A stretch of DNA of 5,968 nucleotides from an uncultured Desulfurobacterium sp. (lineage in GTDB: Bacteria; Aquificota; Aquificia; Desulfurobacteriales; Desulfurobacteriaceae), in assembly GCA_913055135.1 (NCBI GenBank), contig CAJXJV010000087.1, positions 1 to 5,968 of the forward strand. Reading direction: 5' to 3'. Positions within the stretch are counted from its first letter, which is position 1; every line of letters begins with the position of its first letter. Shown here piece by piece: positions 1 through 5,968 of this stretch. The notes under the pieces are model-generated. The model was not told the origin of the DNA, made no database searches, and was given only the letters and a program-made list of their open reading frames with translations. Position numbers and translations under genes: made by a program.

Positions 1-1043
1 TATTCCCTTTTTTGCCCTTTCAATGTACTCTTTAACTTTAAGCTGAGAGAGTCTTGATTTTCTCAGCTTTTCGAATTTTATACCACCATCAAACAGGTTA
101 AGGGATGCCTGAAATCCAAAACCCAGCTGGAATTTTCCTTATCCCATGGAACCTTGTCGTCTGCCATAAAGTATTCGCCAAAAGCACCAAAGTTCGGAAG
201 GAAATCGGATTTTGCAAGCCTTTCCATATCCTTTGTCTGGGAAAGTCTCACCTTTAACTCTTTCAATTCCGGTCTGTTCCTCAGGGCGGTCTCAATGAGT
301 TTATCAAGTTCAAACTGGAATTTTCTGTAGGTCAGATCACCATCAACATCTACTGGATGGGATGGTGGCAATCCCATTGCAATATTAAGAGCTCTCTTTG
401 CTATTTCATAGTTACTCTTCGCCTTTACAAGGTTTTCTTTCATCTGCTCAAGATAAACCTTAGCCCTCAGATAATCGGACTTTAAACCAAATCCAGCTTT
501 ATAGACAACTTCCGCATCCTTCAGATGTTTCTCAGCATCTCTCACAGCAAGCTGAGCAGTTTCAACAAAAGCTCTTGCGGTCAAAACATTGTAGTAGGCA
601 CTGACAACGTCAAAAACCACTCTTTCGGTATCTTTTTTAAGCTGTTTCTCTGTTGCCTTTACCTCTTTTTCGCTAAGATCAATTGCTATTCTTAACTTTC
701 CTCCCAGCCATATAGGAACAGTTGTCCTTACGCCTGTTTTAAAGAGCTGATATTTTCCAGGGTCGTTAAAGTTAGTCCCCCTCATGTCCAATTTGTGAAC
801 TTCCATCCTGTTCATTATGGCATAAGGAGGGTCTGTTGTCTTGTTGTACTCAGAGTAAATGTCCACAGTTGGAAGAAGACGGAGTTTAGAAATCTTCAAA
901 TCGGATTCTTTTTCCTTCAGTTCATATTTCTTTGCAAGGAGTAGATTGTTCTTCTCAAGAGCTGTCTTTACAGCCTCATCAAGGGTAATTCCATAAGCAC
1001 TACCTGTCAGAAACAGAGAAAGGGCTATCAATTTTAATTTCAT
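1..1043 (-). CDS. TolC-family outer membrane efflux protein, partial, with apparent frameshift
   Basis: Outer-membrane channel of a tripartite efflux or type I secretion system, by family. Residues 1-18 form a Sec signal peptide (MKLKLIALSLFLTGSAYG, likely cut after AYG). The rest shows the TolC internal duplication: a first half with helices, RLLPTVDIYSEYN (55-67) and VPIWLGGK (109-116), and a second half with ALRNRPELKELKVRL (253-267) and DFLPNFGAFGEYF (280-292). The uninterrupted frame stops at base 78 after 321 codons, while the family usually has about 400-450. From base 123 down to base 1 the -1 frame is open for 41 codons and reads FGFQASLNLFDGG then IKFEKLRKSRL, the expected second-half match to VPIWLGGK. 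One base therefore appears lost between about 81 and 141, probably in the GGG-TTTT run. The gene continues past base 1, where partner genes may lie. Start ATG at 1043 is set by the signal peptide; its ribosome site is weak. The family call is firm; whether it is a pseudogene or a sequencing error is open. Confidence 0.88.
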
Positions 1044-1078
1044 CCTATCAACCCCATTAATTCGAATATTGTGATTAA

Positions 1079-1107
1079 TTTATATTGGCTTTTATCCTGT
1101 ATGTCAA
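1079..1107 (-). promoter_or_regulatory. Sigma70-type promoter of the TolC-family gene
   Basis: On the minus strand, TTGACA (1107-1102, exact consensus) is followed by a 17-base spacer and TATAAA (1084-1079, five of six). Transcription would start near 1072, leaving a leader of about 30 bases before the ATG at 1043. The -35 box contains the TGA stop of the upstream UPF0280 gene (1106-1104), so the promoter lies directly at the end of that gene. This suggests the efflux gene is transcribed on its own, possibly with added read-through from proC. Confidence 0.75.
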
Positions 1108-1850
1108 GAAAGTTTAACAAGTTTCAATTGTCCAAAAAGGACAAATTTCCTGTTTATCAATCCAATAGCTCCCGCAATATCCGGTATAGATTTGCACCTC
1201 TCTACAAATTCGTTTTCTACTCTACTGTTTCCAAGAAAGGTGGCAAGACAATCTGAAACTATCGGATTCTTCGCCAGCACAGTTGCTATCTGAGTATATC
1301 CAAAACTCAACGAATGCCCAATTCTGCTTGACGAACTACAGAGTCCCCATTCTCCTGGTGGAATCTCTATTCCAAGTTTTCCATCCAACTTAGGATCTCC
1401 AACTATAAGAGCTGACGTCATAGGTTCTGAAGATGAAACAAAAACATCTCCGCCGTTTTCTATTATAAATTGAGAAAATCCAGAGTCCTTAAGTTTTTCA
1501 CCAATGAACCTGTTTATCGCCCCGGCAACGCCAGCCATTGGTCCAACGCCAACCTTTTCCGAAGCAATAGCCATCTCCCTTACTATTGCAGGAGCCAGAA
1601 TGTCAACAACTACGGGTTCAAGAGATTTTAAAAACTCAGGATGTTTTTCTCCGTAGGAAAGGATCTGCGCCCTGAGAGAAATCAGATAATCGGTTAGAGT
1701 TTTCTTCAGAAATTCCAGATCCTCTACTTCCCTTTGTGGAACAGAGATCCAGACATCACTCTCCCCGGCTATAAGTTCAAAGGAGATAAATCCTCTTTTC
1801 CTTATTAGCTCTCTATAAAAACGTTTCTCAGGTTTTGGTCTCTTCAACAT
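1104..1850 (-). CDS. UPF0280 family protein (COG2122, ApbE superfamily)
   Basis: A 248-residue protein that I recognise as UPF0280, a family distantly related to the FAD:protein FMN transferase ApbE. Seen in the sequence: the family block GVGPMAGVAGA (101-111), ENGGDVF (131-137, like the GG-rich motif of ApbE), SSSSRIGHSLSFG (172-184), and VSDCLATFLGN (198-208) with Asp200 in the place of the metal-binding Asp of ApbE-like proteins. There is no signal peptide, so it should be cytoplasmic, unlike exported ApbE. Length is normal for the family. From memory, the Methanosarcina COG2122 protein MA1715 supports sulfide assimilation into homocysteine; a similar role here is only a possibility. The ATG overlaps the proC stop by one base (TAATG), implying translational coupling. 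FMN transferase activity has not been shown by anything in this sequence. Confidence 0.85.
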   Translation of the reverse strand: MLKRPKPEKRFYRELIRKRGFISFELIAGESDVWISVPQREVEDLEFLKKTLTDYLISLRAQILSYGEKHPEFLKSLEPVVVDILAPAIVREMAIASEKVGVGPMAGVAGAINRFIGEKLKDSGFSQFIIENGGDVFVSSSEPMTSALIVGDPKLDGKLGIEIPPGEWGLCSSSSRIGHSLSFGYTQIATVLAKNPIVSDCLATFLGNSRVENEFVERCKSIPDIAGAIGLINRKFVLFGQLKLVKLS

Positions 1851-2668
1851 TACATTTCTTCTATTAACCTCGAAATTTCAACAGACCTTTTATAAGCTTC
1901 TTCAACAGCCTTTATAAAAGCATAACGGGTTCTGTTTTCCTCAAGGGCAGAAAGTCCTGCAATCGTTGTACCTGCTGGAGATGTAACCTTATCCTTTAAA
2001 ACTTCCGGATGTTCTCCCGCTTTCACCATTTCGGCAGAGCCAACAATCGTCTCAACTGCCAATTTAACTGCCGTCTCTCTTGGAAGTCCTGCCTTCACCC
2101 CTCCATCGGACAGTGCCTCTATAACTAAGAAAATAAATGCTGGACCACTTCCAGAGAGAGCTGTTACTCCATCAAAGAGCTTCTCATCTACATCAACAAC
2201 TTCCGAACAGGTTGATAAAAGCTCCTTTACAAGCTTTATATCCTTATCCAGAAGTCTGAAGTTGTGACAGAAAGCAGTTACACCTTTTCTTATCTTTACA
2301 AGTATATTAGGCATTATTCTCACTATCTTTTTATCATCCCCTATAATTTCCTCTATTTTCCTGATTGGATATCCGGCAGCCATTGAAACGATAACCTGAA
2401 CTGGTGTAATGGTTTCAGTTATCTCTCTCAAAACGGAAGTCATTACCTGAGGTTTAACTGCAAGAAAAACGATGTCAGAGTTTACAACAACCTGAACATT
2501 ACTGTTAAAGGTTTTAATACCATACTTCTCCTCTAAATATTTCAATCTTTCTCCATTAATATCAGAAACGGAAATCTGGTCTGGCAGTAGAAATTCACCA
2601 TTTACAAAGGCATCAATAAACGCCTCCGCCATATTACCGCCACCTATGAATCCTACTCTCACATTCAT
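1850..2668 (-). CDS. proC: Pyrroline-5-carboxylate reductase
   Basis: Catalyses the last step of proline synthesis, NAD(P)H-dependent reduction of 1-pyrroline-5-carboxylate to proline, in the cytoplasm. The 272-residue length is typical. The N-terminal Rossmann fold starts with GFIGGGNMAEA (6-16), followed by AVKPQ (70-74), SMAAGYPI (95-102) and RIMPN (117-121). The C-terminal dimerisation domain holds ALSGSGPAF (170-178) and the family signature DKVTSPAGTTIAGL (226-239). I chose the ATG at 2668 because it begins the Rossmann strand and follows a good ribosome site (GAGGTG). The frame stays open upstream to 2833, but that stretch is the antisense of a tRNA gene and is not part of the protein. 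It is first in a pair with the UPF0280 gene, overlapping by one base. No other proline gene is in the window. Confidence 0.96.
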   Translation of the reverse strand: MNVRVGFIGGGNMAEAFIDAFVNGEFLLPDQISVSDINGERLKYLEEKYGIKTFNSNVQVVVNSDIVFLAVKPQVMTSVLREITETITPVQVIVSMAAGYPIRKIEEIIGDDKKIVRIMPNILVKIRKGVTAFCHNFRLLDKDIKLVKELLSTCSEVVDVDEKLFDGVTALSGSGPAFIFLVIEALSDGGVKAGLPRETAVKLAVETIVGSAEMVKAGEHPEVLKDKVTSPAGTTIAGLSALEENRTRYAFIKAVEEAYKRSVEISRLIEEM

Positions 2669-2672
2669 TTTC

Positions 2673-2678
2673 CACCTC
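2673..2678 (-). promoter_or_regulatory. Ribosome binding site of proC
   Basis: GAGGTG on the minus strand lies four bases before the ATG at 2668. It is the only strong Shine-Dalgarno match in the upstream-open frame, so it decides the start against the longer reading that would run through the tRNA. Confidence 0.8.
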
Positions 2679-2687
2679 TCAAAAACG

Positions 2688-2716
2688 TTGTGCAATCCCG
2701 TAAATTTGCCTATATT
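2688..2716 (+). promoter_or_regulatory. Candidate promoter of tRNA-Leu
   Basis: Plus strand TTGTGC (2688-2693), a 17-base spacer, then TATATT (2711-2716, five of six to TATAAT). Transcription would begin near 2723, about 23 bases before the mature tRNA. The -10 falls inside the palindrome CTATATTATAG (2710-2720), which also carries the proC -10 on the other strand. The -35 is weak, matching only TTG. Confidence 0.5.
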
Positions 2717-2744
2717 ATAGTTTACCCTTCCAATTTTGCCACAA
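2714..2744 (-). promoter_or_regulatory. Candidate promoter of proC-UPF0280
   Basis: Minus strand TATAAT (2719-2714, exact consensus) lies about 45 bases before the proC ATG. The -35 is poor: TTGTGG (2744-2739) at a 19-base spacing or GTGGCA (2742-2737) at 17. It overlaps the tRNA-Leu promoter on the opposite strand. The exact -10 makes a promoter likely; the -35 assignment is uncertain. Confidence 0.55.
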
Positions 2745-2745
2745 A

Positions 2746-2832
2746 GCCCGGGTGGCGGAACTGGCAGACGCGAGGGACTCAAAATCCCTTGGGCGCAAGC
2801 CCGTGCGGGTTCGATTCCCGCCCCGGGCACCA
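2746..2832 (+). tRNA. tRNA-Leu, anticodon CAA, CCA encoded
   Basis: A complete type II tRNA. The acceptor stem GCCCGGG (2746-2752) pairs perfectly with CCCGGGC (2822-2828), followed by discriminator A (2829) and encoded CCA (2830-2832). The D-arm lies at 2755-2771. The anticodon stem AGGGA/TCCCT (2773-2777, 2785-2789) encloses loop CTCAAAA with anticodon CAA at 2780-2782. The long variable arm has stem GGGC/GCCC around GCAA (2791-2802). The T-arm GCGGG/CCCGC encloses TTCGATT (2805-2821). Long variable arm, A73 and CAA give leucine, reading UUG codons. It lies between two minus-strand genes and is convergent with thiD at one base distance. Confidence 0.97.
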
Positions 2833-2833
2833 T

Positions 2834-3553
2834 CTAAACCGTTGAGTATCCCTGAAACATCCCAGGTTTCAAAAAATGGTTCTTTCTATAAAGCTCTAAG
2901 AATTTTGATGCTTTCTCAAACGCTTCAGAGATAGAATTCCCTTTTGCTAAGAAAGAAAGAAGTGCAGAAGAAAAAGCACATCCAGTTCCCCTCACAACAA
3001 GGTTATCCTTTTCATGCCTTATTCTGCTTAGTATTTCACCATTTTTAATAAGTTGATCTTCAACGTAACTCCCTGATTTAACACCTTTTAGAACTATGTA
3101 TCCTTCGAAATCTTCCAATAGAGATTTTAGAATCTCGTATTCATTCTCGTTTGGAGTTACTACAGTTGATGCAGAAATTAAGGGATCAACAACTTCTTTT
3201 TCTTCAATAAATACTTTCCCAAATGTTGGAGAGAGAACAGGGTCAAAAACCACAGGAACGCTCAGAGTTGAAATGATCTCAGCTATCTTCTCGTTTGTTT
3301 TTCTTTCTACATGGGGAATTCCAAGCTTTACACCTTTTACAGCTATCTCTTCAAGAGTAAGTTCAAGTTGCTTCAATATCAGAGCTCCATCCTCAAAACG
3401 AAAAGCTTTTACCCCTTTGGTGTTTTGCGCAGTGTTTACTGTTATTACAGCTGTTCCGTAAAATCCGAAGTGGTTGAAAGTCCTGATATCTCTCAGTATT
3501 CCTGCACCACCTGTTGGATCAAAGCCTGCAATGGTCAACAGAAAATCAGTCAT
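2834..3553 (-). CDS. thiD: Hydroxymethylpyrimidine/phosphomethylpyrimidine kinase
   Basis: Ribokinase-fold enzyme that phosphorylates HMP and then HMP-phosphate to HMP-diphosphate, the pyrimidine half of thiamine. Seen in the 239-residue protein: AGFDPTGGAG (9-18), YGTAVITVNTAQNT (32-45, with the substrate-contacting Gln43), FDPVLSPT (103-110), VTPNENE (132-138), and GTGC (189-192) with the likely catalytic Cys192. It is slightly short for the family (about 250-270), and the usual KGGH before the nucleotide site reads KGVK (156-159), a moderate divergence. ATG at 3553 follows AGGAG (3565-3561) by seven bases. It is divergent from leuS, and its TAG stop lies one base from the tRNA-Leu CCA end. 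No TPP riboswitch fits in the 67-base leader region. No other thiamine gene is present here. Confidence 0.93.
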   Translation of the reverse strand: MTDFLLTIAGFDPTGGAGILRDIRTFNHFGFYGTAVITVNTAQNTKGVKAFRFEDGALILKQLELTLEEIAVKGVKLGIPHVERKTNEKIAEIISTLSVPVVFDPVLSPTFGKVFIEEKEVVDPLISASTVVTPNENEYEILKSLLEDFEGYIVLKGVKSGSYVEDQLIKNGEILSRIRHEKDNLVVRGTGCAFSSALLSFLAKGNSISEAFEKASKFLELYRKNHFLKPGMFQGYSTV

Positions 3554-3558
3554 ACAAT
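3532..3558 (+). promoter_or_regulatory. Possible leuS promoter
   Basis: Plus strand TACAAT (3553-3558, five of six) is preceded by TGGTCA (3532-3537, four of six) with a short 15-base spacer. It overlaps the thiD start codon. A second AT-rich box, TATTAT (3576-3581), could serve instead. The 67-base divergent gap must hold promoters for both thiD and leuS, but the exact boxes are uncertain. Confidence 0.3.
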
Positions 3559-3574
3559 TTCTCCTGCAACTTTA

Positions 3575-3603
3575 GTATTATTAAATGGCTCAATTTTCAC
3601 CAA
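3575..3603 (-). promoter_or_regulatory. Possible thiD promoter
   Basis: Minus strand TTGGTG (3603-3598), 17-base spacer, TAATAC (3580-3575). Both boxes match consensus only in part. Position fits a leader of about 15-20 bases before the thiD ATG. An alternative -10, AATAAT (3582-3577), matches better but has no good -35. Confidence 0.25.
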
Positions 3604-3608
3604 TTTCT

Positions 3609-3613
3609 GGAGG
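3609..3613 (+). promoter_or_regulatory. Ribosome binding site of leuS
   Basis: GGAGG, a perfect Shine-Dalgarno core, ends seven bases before the ATG at 3621 and fixes the leuS start. Confidence 0.88.
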
Positions 3614-3620
3614 AGAAGCA

Positions 3621-5968
3621 ATGAAATACAAATTTAAAGATATAGAGAATAAGTGGCAGAGGATATGGAAAGAAAAAGGAGTTTTTAAATCAAAACCTGA
3701 AGAAGGAAAAGAAAAGTACTACGTTCTTGAAATGTTTCCCTATCCTTCCGGTCGTATTCACATGGGACACGTGAGAAACTACTCTATCGGAGATGTAATT
3801 GCCAGATTTAAGAAAATGTTTGGCTATAACGTTATTCATCCAATGGGATGGGACTCCTTTGGTCTGCCTGCTGAAAACGCTGCGATAAAAAGTGGTGTTC
3901 ATCCAAGAGAGTGGACTCTTAGCAACATAGACTACATGAAAAAAGAGCTCAAAAAACTTGGTTTTTCTTACGACTGGGACAGAGAAGTAACCACCTGTCT
4001 GCCTGACTACTACAGGTGGAACCAGTGGATATTCCTGAAGATGCTTGAAAAAGGAATTGCCTACAGAGCAAAAGCTTCTGTTAACTGGTGTCCTTCCTGT
4101 TTGACAGTTCTGGCAAACGAGCAGGTCGATGAAGAAGGCAGGTGCTGGAGATGTGGCAGCTTGGTTGAACAGAAAGAGATAGATAGCTGGTTCTTGAAGA
4201 TTACAGATTATGCCGAAGAGCTTTTAAAAGACCTTGAGCTCCTTAAAGGTCACTGGCCTGACCCTGTCATAACGATGCAGAAGAACTGGATAGGAAAAAG
4301 CATCGGTGCAAAGGTAAAGTTTGAAACAGAGAGTGGCAAAACTATCGAAGTTTTTACAACAAGACCTGATACCCTCTTTGGAGTTACATACATCGTCCTT
4401 GCTCCTGAACATCCTCTCACTTTAGAGCTTTCTAAAGGAACAGAACAGGAAGAAGCAGTTAAGACCTTCATCGAAAAGATGAAAAAGACAGAGAAGAGAA
4501 AGAGAACAACAGGAGATCTTGAAAAAGAAGGTGTTTTCATTGGAGTTTATGCAATCCATCCCCTTACTGGAGAGAAAATTCCTGTCTATACGGCAAACTT
4601 TGTCCTGATGGATTATGGAACTGGTGCAGTCATGTCTGTTCCTGCCCATGACCAGAGGGACTTTGAATTTGCAAAGAAGTATGGACTTCCAATAAAAGTT
4701 GTTATCACTCCTGAAGGTGAAGAGTTAAAAGCTGAAGAACTACAGGAAGCCTACACAGAGATAGGAGTCCTTGTCAATTCCGGAAAGTTCTCTGGAATGA
4801 AGAGTGAAGAGGCAAAAATAGCAATAACCGAGGAGCTCGAAAAACTTGGAAAAGGGGAAAAAGCCGTCCAGTATAGGCTCAGAGACTGGAACATTTCGAG
4901 GCAGAGATACTGGGGTACACCAATCCCCGTTATCCACTGTCCAGAGTGTGGAATCGTTCCAGTCCCAGAGGATGAGCTTCCCGTCAAACTTCCGGAGGAT
5001 GCTCCACTGACAGGAGAGGGAAGATCCCCACTTGAAAGGGTTCCGGAATTTATCAACGTAAAATGTCCAAAGTGTGGCAGAGACGCCAAAAGAGACCCAG
5101 ACACAATGGATACATTTGTTGACTCCTCCTGGTACTTCCTTCGCTACTGTTCACCTGAGGAGGAAAAGCTTCCATTCAACCCTGAAGATGCTTCATACTG
5201 GATGGTTGTTGACCAGTACATAGGTGGAATTGAACATGCCGTTCTCCACCTTCTCTATTCAAGATTCTTCACAAAGGTTTTGAGAGACCTTGGACTCTTC
5301 AAGGCGGAAGAGAATCACAGACAGTACAAATTCTTCAAAGCTGGAGAACCGTTCCAGAACCTTCTGACTCAGGGAATGGTCTGTAAAAGGTGGGTCAGTG
5401 TTAAAAATCTTCTGAAAGCCTTCAATCTTGACGAAACAAGTCCCGTATCAGCCCTCATAAAAGCCCTTACAGGAAAAGATGTCGAAAACAGCGAAACAGT
5501 TGGCTCTCTCATGAGAAAGCACCATATAACAATTGGAGACAACGCTGTTCTACTTCTTGGAGTAGATGAAATCAGGAAGTTTATCGACAACTTAGATGAG
5601 CTGCTCTCTGAACTTGAAAAGAAGTACGGTGAAGTTTCAAAAATGAGTAAATCGAAGCTCAACGTTGTTGACCCTGATGAGATGATAGAAAAGTACGGAG
5701 CTGATGCTACAAGGCTTTACGTTCTCTTTGCTGCACCTCCCGAAAGTGAGTTTGAATGGAAAACAGAAGGAATTGAAGGAGCTTACAGATTCTTAAGACG
5801 TGTATTCCAGTTTGTTGCTGAAAATAGAGAGCTTTTTGACCAGGAAATCGAAGGAGAACCTTCAAAGGGCGGGAAGGAGCTCCGCAGGAAAGTTCATCAG
5901 ACTCTGAAAAAAGTTACAGATGAGCTCCAGGAAAGGTTCAAGTTCAACACCGCAATAGCAGCAATCAT
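3621..5968 (+). CDS. leuS: Leucyl-tRNA synthetase, C-terminus beyond the window
   Basis: Class I synthetase that charges tRNA-Leu. The frame is open for 782 codons to the window edge; bacterial enzymes usually have about 800-870. Domains in order: catalytic HMGH (47-50) within [20 protein letters not shown]; first zinc module Cys157/160/175/178; CP1 editing domain with TTRPDT (246-251) and [15 protein letters not shown] (333-347), Asp347 being the conserved editing Asp; a second zinc-knuckle-like set Cys440/443/482/485; DSSWYFLRY (about 494-502); KMSKS (674-678); then the start of the anticodon-binding domain. The editing domain follows the first zinc module, as in bacterial LeuRS. Between QGMV (584-587) and KMSKS lie 86 residues, a larger leucine-specific insertion than the roughly 50 in E. 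coli. The gene is not split there, unlike the two-subunit Aquifex enzyme. Start chosen from GGAGG spaced seven bases from ATG. Confidence 0.97.
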   Translation, partial: MKYKFKDIENKWQRIWKEKGVFKSKPEEGKEKYYVLEMFPYPSGRIHMGHVRNYSIGDVIARFKKMFGYNVIHPMGWDSFGLPAENAAIKSGVHPREWTLSNIDYMKKELKKLGFSYDWDREVTTCLPDYYRWNQWIFLKMLEKGIAYRAKASVNWCPSCLTVLANEQVDEEGRCWRCGSLVEQKEIDSWFLKITDYAEELLKDLELLKGHWPDPVITMQKNWIGKSIGAKVKFETESGKTIEVFTTRPDTLFGVTYIVLAPEHPLTLELSKGTEQEEAVKTFIEKMKKTEKRKRTTGDLEKEGVFIGVYAIHPLTGEKIPVYTANFVLMDYGTGAVMSVPAHDQRDFEFAKKYGLPIKVVITPEGEELKAEELQEAYTEIGVLVNSGKFSGMKSEEAKIAITEELEKLGKGEKAVQYRLRDWNISRQRYWGTPIPVIHCPECGIVPVPEDELPVKLPEDAPLTGEGRSPLERVPEFINVKCPKCGRDAKRDPDTMDTFVDSSWYFLRYCSPEEEKLPFNPEDASYWMVVDQYIGGIEHAVLHLLYSRFFTKVLRDLGLFKAEENHRQYKFFKAGEPFQNLLTQGMVCKRWVSVKNLLKAFNLDETSPVSALIKALTGKDVENSETVGSLMRKHHITIGDNAVLLLGVDEIRKFIDNLDELLSELEKKYGEVSKMSKSKLNVVDPDEMIEKYGADATRLYVLFAAPPESEFEWKTEGIEGAYRFLRRVFQFVAENRELFDQEIEGEPSKGGKELRRKVHQTLKKVTDELQERFKFNTAIAAI

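Noticed and set aside
114..126. Programmed -1 frameshift in the TolC-family gene
   Set aside because: In the zero frame the site reads TGG GTT TTG, not a canonical X XXY YYZ slippery heptamer, and no downstream stimulator is evident. A lost base is simpler.
1071..1256. Plus-strand open frame of 61 codons
   Set aside because: It lies antisense to UPF0280 with no recognisable protein character or ribosome site.
2669..2833. N-terminal extension of proC (open frame up to 2833, MVPGAGIEPARA...)
   Set aside because: It is the antisense translation of the tRNA-Leu gene, a known kind of annotation artefact. The Rossmann motif and ribosome site place the start at 2668.
2853..2876. Inverted repeat TGAAAC...GTTTCA beside a run of A, as a terminator
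   Set aside because: On the plus strand it is followed by A, not T. On the minus strand the T-run precedes the hairpin. It is also within thiD coding sequence.
2752..2934. Plus-strand open frame beginning MAELADARDSKSLG
   Set aside because: It is the sense translation of the tRNA-Leu, a common spurious protein in databases, running on into antisense thiD.
3554..3620. TPP riboswitch for thiD or T-box leader for leuS
   Set aside because: The 67-base gap is too short, and no THI-box or T-box core sequence is visible.
3096..3637. Two plus-strand open frames antisense to thiD
   Set aside because: They are shadows of thiD, whose motifs are clear; their residue composition is Ser/Thr/Phe-rich, as expected for antisense reading.
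3690..5662. Several minus-strand open frames inside leuS
   Set aside because: leuS is continuous with all class I motifs over this span. The minus frames are low-complexity shadows without ribosome sites.

Overview
This window looks like ordinary chromosomal DNA from a moderately AT-rich, probably thermophilic Gram-negative bacterium. It encodes a Sec-exported TolC-family outer-membrane protein. Its codons lean to AGA/AGG for Arg, ATA for Ile and GGA for Gly, and its proteins are rich in Lys and Glu. My best guess is Aquificota, perhaps the Desulfurobacteriaceae side, but this is inference from protein style and not from a search.

Layout, left to right. Bases 1-1043 (minus) hold most of a TolC-family efflux protein that runs off the left edge; its reading frame is broken by an apparent -1 frameshift near base 120. 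A near-consensus sigma70 promoter (TTGACA-N17-TATAAA on the minus strand) starts inside the stop codon of the gene before it. Bases 1104-1850 (minus) encode a UPF0280/COG2122 (ApbE-superfamily) protein. Its start codon overlaps by one base (TAATG) the stop of proC (pyrroline-5-carboxylate reductase, 1850-2668, minus), so the two form a coupled pair. A complete tRNA-Leu(CAA) with encoded CCA lies on the plus strand at 2746-2832. thiD (hydroxymethylpyrimidine kinase, 2834-3553, minus) ends one base beyond that tRNA's CCA. After a 67-base divergent intergenic region, leuS (leucyl-tRNA synthetase) starts at 3621 on the plus strand and runs off the right edge after at least 782 codons.

The genes fall into proline synthesis (proC), thiamine synthesis (thiD), leucine decoding (tRNA-Leu and leuS, same strand), a probable ApbE-like protein of uncertain role, and export (TolC family). 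They do not form one pathway. The most informative structure is in how the transcription units meet: an 11-base palindrome supplies a possible -10 box for both proC (minus) and tRNA-Leu (plus), thiD and the tRNA converge almost end to end, and a promoter is embedded in a stop codon. No mobile element, CRISPR array, phage gene or convincing novel system is visible. No gene-free stretch exceeds about 80 bases.
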